Shown: positions 7,502 through 16,496, numbered from the stretch's first letter. The stretch is DNA of 64,000 nt from an uncultured Bacteroidota bacterium (GCA_946414435.1 CAMKOM010000006.1:62001-126000), one strand, 5' to 3'. Made by a program: numbers and translations. Notes: generated by a model not told the origin, from the letters alone.

Positions 7502-8560
7502 ATGAAATCGCTGCTAACCATTTTTTTAGCTATTGCAGGCTGCCTGTTGTCGGGTGGTCTTTTCGCGCAAGATACAGTTTACATTTACGAGGAAGTAATT
7601 GTGTATGACACTGTGTATGAGTACATTGAGAAGCGCGTCAACCCGTTCGAAGACACCAAGGCAATGCGAATTATTCAGGTTGACACACTCACCAACACAT
7701 CGAACCTGCTGATTATCGGCAACGGCAAAACTACGACCATTCCCATCGACAATGTGGTTATCAGTGAGGATGTTAAGAAAAACGACAGCACAAACAATGT
7801 GGGCTTTTGGAATCTTATGGCTTTTGCCGTTAAAAATATGCTCATCGACAAAAGCACACTAGATATGTTTTTGGGCGCCGGCGCGTGGACAAGCATTTGC
7901 AGCCCGATAGTGGTTGAAGACCATCTGGCTTGGAATCCGGGCGGTAACGCCACTGTCAACTTCGGTGTGAATTACGAGACACAATTCATCAGCCGATTCA
8001 CCTTGGGCACAGGTGCTGCCATTCATTTTCTATTTGAAAACGAAGGACTTAAGGGTAAATTCACTTGCAACTATCCCGACTGCAACTCTTGCACCAACGA
8101 TGCAAAATACACTATAAGTATCACCACCTTTAACATCGAAAAAGGCGAGGAGGGGCACGGCGAAGGCCTTGATATGCATTGGAACGAGGACGAGAGCACC
8201 GGACAATATGAGGATTCGGTTGGTTTGGTGGAATCGACAACGAACTATGTGATGTTTGCCGTGCCGGCGCGCTTTGGCTTCCGAATCGGCAGATTCAACC
8301 CCTATATTGGCGCGGAATACAACATCCGAATGGCGATGAACAACGATTTGAAAGACCTGCACTCGCTAGGCATCATCACGGGTATGCGCCTCGATTTGAG
8401 CAAGCATTTTGCCATATCGAACAACTTCTACTTCCCCATCACCAAGGATATGACGCACCGCGGTACGCTCTACAGCCGTTCAGACGGCACTTTCGTCCGC
8501 ACCGACAATTACAGCTGGCGCACCTTCCGAATAGAATTGGCAGGGCATTTCAAGTTTTAG
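7502..8560 (+). CDS. Outer-membrane beta-barrel-like protein, partner of the tailed sigma factor
   Basis: 352 residues with a clear signal peptide ending near LFAQ (about residue 23). A Tyr/Val/Asp-rich stretch follows (DTVYIYEEVIVYDTVYEY), then alternating strands such as FNPYIGAEYNIRMA and a C-terminal strand ending in an aromatic residue (ELAGHFKF), the usual look of Bacteroidetes outer-membrane barrels of the PorT-like kind. I recognise no named family. The four cysteines in CNYPDCNSCTND form a tight cluster that may be disulfide-bonded or bind metal. It starts 4 nt after the sigma gene stop and is followed by a strong terminator, so the two genes form a closed unit. Confidence 0.65.
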   Translation: MKSLLTIFLAIAGCLLSGGLFAQDTVYIYEEVIVYDTVYEYIEKRVNPFEDTKAMRIIQVDTLTNTSNLLIIGNGKTTTIPIDNVVISEDVKKNDSTNNVGFWNLMAFAVKNMLIDKSTLDMFLGAGAWTSICSPIVVEDHLAWNPGGNATVNFGVNYETQFISRFTLGTGAAIHFLFENEGLKGKFTCNYPDCNSCTNDAKYTISITTFNIEKGEEGHGEGLDMHWNEDESTGQYEDSVGLVESTTNYVMFAVPARFGFRIGRFNPYIGAEYNIRMAMNNDLKDLHSLGIITGMRLDLSKHFAISNNFYFPITKDMTHRGTLYSRSDGTFVRTDNYSWRTFRIELAGHFKF

Positions 8561-8581
8561 CTGACAAACTCAAAACACAAC

Positions 8582-8613
8582 AAAAAAGCACCGTTTTTTT
8601 CGGTGCTTTTTTT
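8582..8613. terminator. Bidirectional Rho-independent terminator
   Basis: Stem AAAAAAGCACCG pairs with CGGTGCTTTTTT around a T-rich loop; T tracts exist on both strands. It closes the sigma/barrel unit and the convergent M13 peptidase gene. Confidence 0.85.
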
Positions 8614-8693
8614 GTTGTATTGCAGGGATGATTTCAATCAGATAATCGGCTAACTGGTTAATCGATAAATAATTCAATCAATCAGTCCTTCAG

Positions 8694-10736
8694 TTACCAA
8701 ATATCAACGCGCTCGGTTTCAGGCACAAACAGTTTGTCGCCTTCTTTCACACCGAAGGCTTCGTACCACGCATTGATGTGCGGCAGAGTGCCGTTCACGC
8801 GCCAGCGTCCGAGTGAGTGCGGGTCACTCTTGGTGCGCACACGAATTTCTTCGTCACGAATATTGTTAGCCCATATGGTAGCATATGCCAAAAAGAATCG
8901 CTGTTGAGGTGTGAAGCCATCTTTATCCGGTAGAGGTTTGTCTTTAATAGCATTCAGAAAAGCCTGATATGCGACTTGCAGACCACCGTGGTCGGCCAGA
9001 TTCTCACCCAATGTCAGTTTGCCGTTGGCTTTCAGACCGTCAAGCACTTCAATATTGTTGAAGAACTCAACCAAAGGTTCGACGCGAGCTTCAAACTTCT
9101 CTCCGTCACCTTTCGCCCACCATTCCTGTATATTTCCTTCTTTATCGAATTTACGGCCTTCATCATCAAATCCATGAGTCATTTCGTGGCCAATGACAAC
9201 TCCAATAGCGCCATAGTTAAAGGCATCATCTGCCTCCATATCGAAAAACGGATATTGCAGAATGCCTGCGGGGAAGCAAATCTCATTAGATGGTGGATTA
9301 TTGTATGCATTGACAGTTTGTGGTGTCCTAAACCATTCGTCAAGGTCAACAGGTTTATTGTAATGTTTTTCAACCAAATAATCAAACTCATTGCTGTTGA
9401 TAGTCATCATATTTTCCCACAATGACTTATCTGGCGATATCACCAAATGTTCGTAACTACGCCACTTGTCTGGATAGCCAATCTTGACGCGGAAGGTGCT
9501 CAGTTTGTCTATGGCAGCACTTTTGGTAGATTCGGTCATCCAATCCTGGGCTAATATGCGCTCACGCAAGGCTCTTTGAAGATTCTGCACAAGTTTTACC
9601 ATACGTTCCTTATGCGATGCAGGGAAATATTTCTCAACATAAAGTTGTCCGATAGCTTCTCCCAAATTACTGTTACACAAGTTAACAGCTCGCTTCCACC
9701 GAGGAGGTTCCTGCAAACGTCCACTCATCACCTTGCCGTTGAAATTGAACGATTCGGTCCGCACTTCGTCCGACAGATATGATGACGCTACATCAATGTA
9801 CGACCACTCAAGATAAGACTTCTGCGTTTCAAGGCTCTCATCGACAATCAACTTATTGACTTCAGCAATAAAGTCAGGATGGCATAAACTCAATTGCTCA
9901 AGATTGATTAACCCCAGTTCTTTGCAAAAACCGTCAAAATCAATGTTTTTGTATGTGTCTTGCAATGTTACGTAGCTGATTTTATTGTAGTTGGCTTCAG
10001 GGTCGCGCAGTTCAGCATGGTATTTCGATACTTTTGCCAAACGGGTCTCGATTTTCAGCACATCTTCCATTTTTTGCACCGCTGTTGCGGAATCATATCC
10101 AACCAACTCAAACATTTTCTGCACGTGTGCTCTGAACGCCTTCATAATTTCAAGCGTGTTCTCATCGGTATCGGTATAATACTCCCTTTCATCAAGAGTC
10201 AAGCCACCTTGCACTATAGAAACAATGTAGTTTTTGCTGTCTTTGATGTCAGTTTCAATTCCATAGTTAAAATAACCGGGGATGCCCTTATGCATAAATT
10301 TGACCATCGTCGCGAACAACTCAGTTTTGTCTTTAATACCACGTATCAGATTCAAGTCTGATTCAATGGGTTTGATACCCTCAGCATTGAGTCTTGTGCT
10401 ATCCATAACCTGATTGTATAGCGTGGCTATTTTATAGGCCACTGTTCCCGGTTTTTGTGGTTGAACAGTTATATTTGTTATCAAATCATTAACTTGCTGA
10501 CGAGTGATTTCATCCACCATTTCAAATGAACCATACCGTGAAAACTCGTCGGGCAGAGGGTTGTTCTTCATCCAGCCGCCGCAGACGAACTGATAAAAAT
10601 CATCGGCCGGACGCACCGATGTATCAAAATTTTCAAGCCTTAAGCCAGATTTTTGTTCTGGTTGTCTGCATGATGCTATCATTGCTGCTATAGGCATTAA
10701 TAAGAGTAGTGTTTTTAAGTTGTGAATCCTTTTCAT
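8694..10736 (-). CDS. M13 family metallopeptidase lipoprotein (PepO/neprilysin type)
   Basis: 680-residue zinc endopeptidase, family M13, probably anchored in the outer or inner membrane. The zinc motif HEMTH is at about 516-520, the third ligand in ENLADHGG at about 576, and the substrate-binding NAY motif as TVNAYNNPPSNE. The N-terminus has a signal ending in AMIASC, a lipobox with the Cys at residue 23. A longer frame begins at 10769, but a perfect -7 box (10770-10763) covers that point, so the ATG at 10736 is used. Known relatives cleave short peptides; the substrate here is unknown. Confidence 0.92.
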   Translation of the reverse strand: MKRIHNLKTLLLLMPIAAMIASCRQPEQKSGLRLENFDTSVRPADDFYQFVCGGWMKNNPLPDEFSRYGSFEMVDEITRQQVNDLITNITVQPQKPGTVAYKIATLYNQVMDSTRLNAEGIKPIESDLNLIRGIKDKTELFATMVKFMHKGIPGYFNYGIETDIKDSKNYIVSIVQGGLTLDEREYYTDTDENTLEIMKAFRAHVQKMFELVGYDSATAVQKMEDVLKIETRLAKVSKYHAELRDPEANYNKISYVTLQDTYKNIDFDGFCKELGLINLEQLSLCHPDFIAEVNKLIVDESLETQKSYLEWSYIDVASSYLSDEVRTESFNFNGKVMSGRLQEPPRWKRAVNLCNSNLGEAIGQLYVEKYFPASHKERMVKLVQNLQRALRERILAQDWMTESTKSAAIDKLSTFRVKIGYPDKWRSYEHLVISPDKSLWENMMTINSNEFDYLVEKHYNKPVDLDEWFRTPQTVNAYNNPPSNEICFPAGILQYPFFDMEADDAFNYGAIGVVIGHEMTHGFDDEGRKFDKEGNIQEWWAKGDGEKFEARVEPLVEFFNNIEVLDGLKANGKLTLGENLADHGGLQVAYQAFLNAIKDKPLPDKDGFTPQQRFFLAYATIWANNIRDEEIRVRTKSDPHSLGRWRVNGTLPHINAWYEAFGVKEGDKLFVPETERVDIW

Positions 10737-10762
10737 AACGCTGATTAAATTGATAATGCCTA

Positions 10763-10770
10763 CAAACATA
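10763..10770 (-). promoter_or_regulatory. -7 box of the M13 peptidase gene
   Basis: Minus-strand TATGTTTG, exact TAnnTTTG match, 27 nt upstream of the ATG at 10736. It decides between the two possible start codons. Confidence 0.55.
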
Positions 10771-10887
10771 ATTATTTAATATGAATATGATTTAATAAAA
10801 GGGGGGGAAAACGCATTGGCGATTTAATAATAAACACAAGTATCTGAATCCCAATACTATGCAAAACTTATATCTACGTATCAAAAT

Positions 10888-10908
10888 AAAAAGTAAAAAA
10901 TACTTTTT
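10888..10908. promoter_or_regulatory. 21-bp palindrome upstream of uxaB
   Basis: AAAAAGTA and TACTTTTT are perfect arms around AAAAA. It lies about 30 nt upstream of the uxaB -7 box and 80 nt before its start. It may be an operator of the sugar-acid cluster; no regulator gene is found nearby. Confidence 0.35.
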
Positions 10909-10936
10909 CAACTCGTTTTCGTTACCGATATTTGTG

Positions 10937-10944
10937 TAATTTTG
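10937..10944 (+). promoter_or_regulatory. -7 box of the sugar-acid cluster
   Basis: TAATTTTG, an exact TAnnTTTG match, 25 nt before the uxaB ATG at 10970. A weak T-rich -33 element (10916-10919) stands 17 nt upstream. Confidence 0.5.
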
Positions 10945-10969
10945 GATATACGCATAATTGGAAAATGAT

Positions 10970-12409
10970 ATGAAACAACTCAATAGGAACACCGCCGCGG
11001 TCAAAACCTACACCGAAAAGGTGATTCAGTTTGGCGAAGGGAATTTTTTGCGCGCTTTCGCGGATTGGATTATCTGGCGGACCAATCAGAAGACCGATTT
11101 CAACGCGTCGGTGGTGGTGGTGCAGCCGCGGGCTGGCGGCAAAGTGGCGATGCTCAACGCTCAAGACGGACTTTATCACCTTAACCTTCAAGGACTTGAC
11201 AGCGGCAAAACGGTCGATAGCATTGATTTGATTGACGTGGTGAGCCGCGGAATTGACCCGTACATTGATTTTGACGCCTACCTGCGCCTGGCCGAGCAGC
11301 CCGAAATGCGGTTCATAGTCTCGAACACCACCGAAGCGGGCATTGCCTTCGACCCCGCGTGCAAGTTCACCGACAAGCCTGCGCTCTCGTTCCCTGGCAA
11401 ACTGGTGCAGTTGCTTTACCACCGCTTCGAGCATTTCAAGGGCGATGTCTCGAAGGGCTTCATTATTCTGCCGTGCGAACTTATTTTTCATAACGGCAAA
11501 CACCTGAAAGAGTGCATTTTGCAATATATTGACCATTGGGAACTTGGCAACGAGTTCAAAACGTGGTTCGAGACGGCGTGCGCGGTTTACAGTACGCTTG
11601 TCGACCGCATTGTGCCTGGCTATCCGAAAGACAACGCCGACGCGATTAAGGAACGTATCGGCTTCGATGACAATCAGTTAGTTGTGGGCGAAGTTTTCCA
11701 CCTGTGGGTGATTGAAGCGCCCGAATCGCTTTCGCGAGAGTTCCCTGCCGACAAAGCGGGGCTGAACGTGCGTTTTGTGCCGTCGGAAGCGCCGTACCAC
11801 GAGCGCAAGGTAACGCTCTTGAACGGTCCGCACACGGTTTTGTCGCCTGTCGGCTACCTTTCGGGGCTCAACACCGTGCGCGAGTGCTGCACCGATGAAC
11901 TGATTGGCCAATTTGTTGACCGCGTGATGTTTAGCGAACTTCTACCCACTCTGAATCTGCCCGAACACGAGTTGCGGCAATTCGCGCTGGCCGTGAAGGA
12001 CCGCTTCAACAATCCGTTTGTAAAACATTATGTTACAAGCATTATGCTCAATTCGTTCCCGAAATTCAAGACGCGCGACCTGCCTGGCCTGAAAGTCTAT
12101 CTTGAGCGCAAAGGCGAGTTGCCGAAATGCATTGTGCTTGGTCTGGCGGCCATTTGCACCTATTATAAAGGTGGCCGCCGCGGCACCGACGAAATCGTGC
12201 CCAACGACGCGCCCGAGATTCTCGATTTGCTCAAAACGCTTTGGGCGACAGGCAGTTGCGCCGAAGTTGCGAAGGGCATTCTTGCCGCAAAAGATTTGAT
12301 TTGGGGCGAAGATTTGAACTCAATTCCTGGGCTTACCAACTTGTTAACCAACTATTTGGAACTGATTCAAAAGTCGGGGATGCGCGAGACTGTTAAATCG
12401 GTTTTGTAA
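10970..12409 (+). CDS. uxaB: Tagaturonate reductase-like mannitol dehydrogenase family protein
   Basis: 479 residues of the polyol/mannitol dehydrogenase family, closest in look to UxaB, which interconverts D-tagaturonate and D-altronate with NAD(H). The N-terminal nucleotide-binding stretch VIQFGEGNFLRAFADWII and the C-terminal catalytic part with VKDRFNNPFVKHYVTSI (conserved Lys and Asn) are present. ATG at 10970 is used rather than a TTG 12 nt upstream. It is 2 nt from uxaA, the usual hexuronate pair. The rest of the cluster points to L-fucose or L-galactose, so the true substrate may be another onate sugar. Confidence 0.85.
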   Translation: MKQLNRNTAAVKTYTEKVIQFGEGNFLRAFADWIIWRTNQKTDFNASVVVVQPRAGGKVAMLNAQDGLYHLNLQGLDSGKTVDSIDLIDVVSRGIDPYIDFDAYLRLAEQPEMRFIVSNTTEAGIAFDPACKFTDKPALSFPGKLVQLLYHRFEHFKGDVSKGFIILPCELIFHNGKHLKECILQYIDHWELGNEFKTWFETACAVYSTLVDRIVPGYPKDNADAIKERIGFDDNQLVVGEVFHLWVIEAPESLSREFPADKAGLNVRFVPSEAPYHERKVTLLNGPHTVLSPVGYLSGLNTVRECCTDELIGQFVDRVMFSELLPTLNLPEHELRQFALAVKDRFNNPFVKHYVTSIMLNSFPKFKTRDLPGLKVYLERKGELPKCIVLGLAAICTYYKGGRRGTDEIVPNDAPEILDLLKTLWATGSCAEVAKGILAAKDLIWGEDLNSIPGLTNLLTNYLELIQKSGMRETVKSVL

Positions 12410-12411
12410 CT

Positions 12412-13902
12412 ATGGCACAATATATTCGAATCAATCAGGCTGATAATGTGGCGGTTGCGCTTGCGCCGCTTAAGGCTGGCACGCCAATCGACATTGACGG
12501 CGTTGTCTTGCGCGACGATATTCCCGCAGGGCACAAGTTCGCGCTTTGCAACCTTTCGCAGGGCGACAACGTTGTGAAATACGGCTTTCCAATTGGGCAC
12601 GTGATGCGCGCGGTCGATGCAGGCTGCCATATCGACCATAACATTCTGAAAACCAATCTCGATGGCGTATCGGAATATACTTACACACCGAATCTTACTG
12701 AAATCGAATCTGCCGCCGTAAAGCGCTCATTTAAAGGCTTTAAGCGCGCAAATGGTGATGTCGGCATTCGGAATCAAATTTGGATAATTCCGACGGTGGG
12801 CTGCGTGAACGGAATTGCGCAGAAACTTGCCGAGCGTTTCAGCGCCGAAGTGGCTGGGCGGATGGGCAGCGTTGACGCAATTGTTGCATTTCCACATAAT
12901 TACGGTTGTTCGCAACTCGGCGGCGACCACGAGAACACACGCAAAATTCTGCGCAATATGGTGCTGCACCCAAACGCTGGCGGCGTGCTGGTGGTTGGTC
13001 TGGGCTGCGAGAACAACCAAATGTCGGCTTTCCGCCCGATGCTCGGCAATATCGACAAAAGTCGCATAAAAATGTTTGAAGCACAGAAAGTTAGTGGCGA
13101 TGATGTGGAATACGGACTCGGGCTTTTGCGCGAGATTTTCGCCGTCTGCTCTAAAGATGTGCGCGAAGATGTGCCAATGTCGGAACTGCGTGTGGGCTTG
13201 AAATGCGGCGGTTCCGACGGGCTGTCGGGCATAACGGCCAACCCGCTTTTGGGCCTGTTCAGCGACTGGCTGGTGGCGCAGGGCGGAACAACCGTCCTGA
13301 CCGAAGTGCCCGAGATGTTCGGCGCCGAAACAATCTTGATGAACCGCTGCGAGAGCCGCGCCATTTTCGACAAAACGGTTGCTCTCATTAACGATTTCAA
13401 AAGTTACTTTATCGCTAATAATCAGCCTGTTTACGAGAATCCGTCGCCTGGGAACAAGGCTGGCGGCATATCGACGCTCGAAGAAAAATCGCTCGGCTGC
13501 ACGCAGAAATGCGGCAAGAGCACCGTCCGCGACGTGCTGGCCTACGGCGACCGCCTTGAGCGCCGCGGTCTGAACCTTTTGAGCGCCCCTGGCAACGACC
13601 TTGTGGCAAGCACCGTACTGGCCGCAAGTGGCTGTCAGTTAGTGCTTTTCACCACTGGACGCGGAACGCCGTTCGGCACTTTTGCGCCAACGCTGAAAAT
13701 CTCGACCAACACGCCGCTGTTCACCAACAAGCCAAACTGGATTGACTTCAACGCGGGCGTGATTGCCGATGGCGAGCCGATGGACAAGGTGACCGAAAGG
13801 TTTATCGATTTTGTGATTGCAGTGGCCAGCGGCCAGGCGGTCAACAACGAGAAGAACGGGTATCGTGAGTTTGCAATTTTTAAAACTGGGGTGACACTTT
13901 AG
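12412..13902 (+). CDS. uxaA: Altronate dehydratase family protein (UxaA)
   Basis: 496 residues. Family members dehydrate aldonates such as D-altronate to a 2-keto-3-deoxy acid with an iron cofactor. An N-terminal SAF-like domain (about 1-95, with GHKFALCNLSQGD) is fused to the large catalytic domain carrying the conserved cysteines in HNYGCSQLGGDHENT, VVGLGCENNQ, LKCGGSDGLSGITANP and SLGCTQKCGKS. In Campylobacter jejuni, UxaA-like proteins sit in the L-fucose locus with FucP and an amidohydrolase, so L-fuconate is a candidate substrate here too. It starts 2 nt after uxaB and is followed after 8 nt by the left repeat of the inserted GxxExxY unit. Confidence 0.9.
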   Translation: MAQYIRINQADNVAVALAPLKAGTPIDIDGVVLRDDIPAGHKFALCNLSQGDNVVKYGFPIGHVMRAVDAGCHIDHNILKTNLDGVSEYTYTPNLTEIESAAVKRSFKGFKRANGDVGIRNQIWIIPTVGCVNGIAQKLAERFSAEVAGRMGSVDAIVAFPHNYGCSQLGGDHENTRKILRNMVLHPNAGGVLVVGLGCENNQMSAFRPMLGNIDKSRIKMFEAQKVSGDDVEYGLGLLREIFAVCSKDVREDVPMSELRVGLKCGGSDGLSGITANPLLGLFSDWLVAQGGTTVLTEVPEMFGAETILMNRCESRAIFDKTVALINDFKSYFIANNQPVYENPSPGNKAGGISTLEEKSLGCTQKCGKSTVRDVLAYGDRLERRGLNLLSAPGNDLVASTVLAASGCQLVLFTTGRGTPFGTFAPTLKISTNTPLFTNKPNWIDFNAGVIADGEPMDKVTERFIDFVIAVASGQAVNNEKNGYREFAIFKTGVTL

Positions 13903-13910
13903 CGGTGTGT

Positions 13911-13930
13911 CCTGACGGACAGAAATTTTA
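13911..13930 (+). repeat. Left inverted repeat of the GxxExxY unit
   Basis: CCTGACGGACAGAAATTTTA. It matches the reverse complement of 14469-14488 at 17 of 20 positions; CCTGACGG and GAAATTTTA are identical and only the three bases between differ. It lies 8 nt after the uxaA stop. Confidence 0.7.
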
Positions 13931-13985
13931 TGAAAATTTAAAATAAAAATTATATAAAATTCTATATAACAAATAGTTGCGTAAT

Positions 13986-14411
13986 ATGGATTTGGCAGAA
14001 GAGCATAACAATAAATATTCGTTTTTTCACGAGATAACAGGTGTGGCGATGAAAGTGCACTCGAAATATAAGTCGGGATTGCTGGAATCGGCATACGAAG
14101 CAGCAATGAAATATCTTTTAGAACAAATGGGTTATAAGGTTGAGCGTCAGGTTTTTCTGCCGATTTTCTGGGAAGATGTGCAACTTGACCAAACCTATAG
14201 AATGGATTTGGTTATAAACGATGATATAATTGTCGAACTGAAATCCATAACATATGTGGATTCTCAGCAACGCAAGCAACTATGGAATTATATGAATTTG
14301 ACTCACAAGCCGTTTGGTATGCTGATAAATTTTGGCGCCGAAAGTTTGTATTCCGAATGGTATGAAAGAGATTCTGCAACAGGAATGATAGAGAAAATAA
14401 GATTAATGTAA
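13986..14411 (+). CDS. GxxExxY protein (PD-(D/E)XK nuclease-like)
   Basis: 141 residues of the GxxExxY family, a PD-(D/E)XK-fold group of unproven function. The name motif is GLLESAY (31-37); the nuclease-like core is YRMDLVINDDIIVELKS, giving the D...E-x-K pattern. ATG at 13986 is preferred to a TTG nine bases earlier. It is more AT-rich than its GC-rich neighbours, has no metabolic link to the cluster, and is enclosed by a pair of 20-bp inverted repeats, so I infer that it moved in as a unit between uxaA and the lactonase gene. Confidence 0.88.
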   Translation: MDLAEEHNNKYSFFHEITGVAMKVHSKYKSGLLESAYEAAMKYLLEQMGYKVERQVFLPIFWEDVQLDQTYRMDLVINDDIIVELKSITYVDSQQRKQLWNYMNLTHKPFGMLINFGAESLYSEWYERDSATGMIEKIRLM

Positions 14412-14468
14412 TATGTTGTATATCAATTTATTATAATAAATATTGTTAAATTTTTTGAATTAATTTTT

Positions 14469-14488
14469 TAAAATTTCCCGCCGTCAGG
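14469..14488 (-). repeat. Right inverted repeat of the GxxExxY unit
   Basis: Read on the minus strand: CCTGACGGCGGGAAATTTTA, the partner of 13911-13930. On the plus strand the CCGCC-GTCA-GGCGG part is also a small hairpin. No clear target-site duplication is seen outside the two repeats. Confidence 0.7.
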
Positions 14489-14510
14489 CGGCCCCAAAAA
14501 ACTCACATAA

Positions 14511-15440
14511 ATGACTATAATAGACGCACATAGCCACCTATGGCTGAAACAAGACACCGTGGTCGACGGGCAGCGGATTTACACCACAAACCGCGGCCGC
14601 TCGATGTTTTTCGATGGCGAGCGCCAAATGCTGCCGCCGTTTATGGCCGACGGACGCAACACCGCCGAAGTTTTCATCGCCAATATGGACTATGCGCAGG
14701 TGGGCGGGGCCGTTGTGGTTCAGGAAGTTATCGACGGTTATCAAAACGATTACCTTGCCGAAGTGGCGCAAAAATACCCCGACCGCTTCTTCGTCTGCGG
14801 AATGCCGCGGCTTGGTTTGGAATCGGTTGAAGCCGAAAAACTGATTACCGCTGACGATATTTTGAGCGACGTTAAAATCTTGTATTCGCGTGGTTTTAAA
14901 GGAATTGCAATTCCTGGACACCGTGTTCGCCGTCCGCTGGCCGACCTTCTGCCTGCAATGAAGTTTATGGAAGCGAACCAAATGATTTTCTCGATGTGCC
15001 TTGCCGATGACGAAAGTCAGATTGCAGAATTTCAGCAACTTATAACAGAATGTCCGAACTTAAAAATAGCAATCGGGCATTTCGGGCTGGCGACCACAAA
15101 AAATTGGAAAAATCAAATTCTTCTGGCGCGGAACCCGAATGTTTTTATCGAGTCGGGCGGCATTACCTGGCTGTATAACAGCGAGTTCTATCCGTTCCCG
15201 TCGGCGGTGAAGGCCATTCGCGAAGCGGCCGACCTGGTCGGTATCAGCAAACTGATGTGGGGCAGCGACTATCCGCGCACCATTTGCGCCATAACCTATC
15301 GGATGTCGTACGATTTTGTACTGAAAACCAACGAGTTGACCGACTTGGGAAAATCGGCCTTCCTTGGCGAGAATGCGGTTAAGTTCTACGGATTCAAGAA
15401 TTTACCGCAGTTACCTTACATTAAGAATATGTCAGAATAA
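14511..15440 (+). CDS. Amidohydrolase family protein, probable sugar lactonase
   Basis: 309-residue TIM-barrel amidohydrolase of the COG2159/COG3618 type. The N-terminal IDAHSHLW carries the metal-binding HxH, NLKIAIGHFG a barrel His, and MWGSDYPRTI the late conserved Asp. In L-fucose loci of Campylobacter and Xanthomonas such proteins hydrolyse L-fucono-1,5-lactone (or rhamnono-lactone) to the acid. Position beside an aldose dehydrogenase and FucP supports this; the exact lactone is inferred. It is 22 nt downstream of the inverted repeat of the GxxExxY unit, so its original link with uxaA has been widened by the insertion. Confidence 0.85.
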   Translation: MTIIDAHSHLWLKQDTVVDGQRIYTTNRGRSMFFDGERQMLPPFMADGRNTAEVFIANMDYAQVGGAVVVQEVIDGYQNDYLAEVAQKYPDRFFVCGMPRLGLESVEAEKLITADDILSDVKILYSRGFKGIAIPGHRVRRPLADLLPAMKFMEANQMIFSMCLADDESQIAEFQQLITECPNLKIAIGHFGLATTKNWKNQILLARNPNVFIESGGITWLYNSEFYPFPSAVKAIREAADLVGISKLMWGSDYPRTICAITYRMSYDFVLKTNELTDLGKSAFLGENAVKFYGFKNLPQLPYIKNMSE

Positions 15441-15469
15441 GAAATACCTAAAATTTTAATCGTATAAAT

Positions 15470-16459
15470 ATGAAAGCAATTGAAATTCAAACACCTGGCA
15501 ACGTTGCGGTTGTCGATGTTGAAAAACCGACCGCCAAAAGCGGCGAAGTGCTGCTGAAACTCGGCTACGTGGGCTTTTGCGGTTCCGACCTGAACACCTA
15601 TCGCGGCGGAAACGCAATGGTGACGTTCCCGCGAATCCCTGGGCACGAAATTGGCGCTACCATTGTTGAACTTGGCAGCGATGTACCGTTACAACTTAAA
15701 GTAGGACAGACGGTTACCGTCAATCCGTACACCAACTGCGGACATTGTGCGTCGTGCCGCCGCGGCCGTGTGAATGCCTGCGAAAACAACGAAACGCTTG
15801 GCGTTCAGCGCAATGGCGCAATGCAGGAATTTATCAGCCTTCCGTGGCAGAAAATCATTCCGTGCGGCTCGGTTTCGGTGCGCGATGCGGCCCTGATTGA
15901 GCCGATGAGCGTTGGTTTTCACGCTGTCGACCGTGGCCGAGTGACTGATACTGACACAGTTATGGTAATCGGCTGCGGAATGGTCGGTCTAGGCGCAGTG
16001 GTGCGTGCCGTGATGCGCGGCGCAACCGTCATTGCCGCCGACCTTGACGACGAGAAACTTGCCATTGCCCGCCAACTTGGCGCCACTTACACCTACAACA
16101 CCGCCACCGAGTGGAATCTGCCCGCGCCCGACGTTGTGATTGAAGCCGTTGGCGCCGCGCCCACCTATCAGTTGGCGGTCAACCGCGTGGCTTTCACTGG
16201 GCGCATTGTCTGCATTGGCTATGCTAAAGCCGATATTTCGCTGACTACTAGCTTGTTTGTAAAGAAGGAACTCGACATTATGGGCTCGCGTAATGCCAAT
16301 CCGTCTGATTTTGAAGCGGTTATCAAATATCTGACAAACTCAGGCGCACCTGTCGAGAAGTTTATCAGCCGCATAATCGAGCCGCAGCAATCCGCCGAAG
16401 CGCTGAAAACCTGGGCCGAAGCACCTGGAAAAGTGTTCAGAATACTTGTAAAATGGTAA
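15470..16459 (+). CDS. Zinc-dependent alcohol dehydrogenase (sugar-acid oxidising)
   Basis: 329-residue medium-chain dehydrogenase. Catalytic zinc ligands are in GFCGSDLN and PGHEIGA; the structural zinc loop has four cysteines (NCGHCASCRRGRVNAC); the Rossmann motif is VIGCGMVGLGAV. The closest named types are threonine/L-idonate/galactitol dehydrogenases. In this cluster a 2-keto-3-deoxy-fuconate or L-galactonate oxidising step is the likely job, but the substrate cannot be read from sequence. It lies 29 nt after the lactonase gene and 37 nt before the aldo/keto reductase gene. Confidence 0.85.
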   Translation: MKAIEIQTPGNVAVVDVEKPTAKSGEVLLKLGYVGFCGSDLNTYRGGNAMVTFPRIPGHEIGATIVELGSDVPLQLKVGQTVTVNPYTNCGHCASCRRGRVNACENNETLGVQRNGAMQEFISLPWQKIIPCGSVSVRDAALIEPMSVGFHAVDRGRVTDTDTVMVIGCGMVGLGAVVRAVMRGATVIAADLDDEKLAIARQLGATYTYNTATEWNLPAPDVVIEAVGAAPTYQLAVNRVAFTGRIVCIGYAKADISLTTSLFVKKELDIMGSRNANPSDFEAVIKYLTNSGAPVEKFISRIIEPQQSAEALKTWAEAPGKVFRILVKW

Positions 16460-16496
16460 GATAATCAGTAATATACAACTTATAACCACTAAATAA

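Noticed and set aside
10737-10769. Longer start for the M13 peptidase
   Set aside because: It begins within a TAnnTTTG box; the lipoprotein signal from 10736 is complete.
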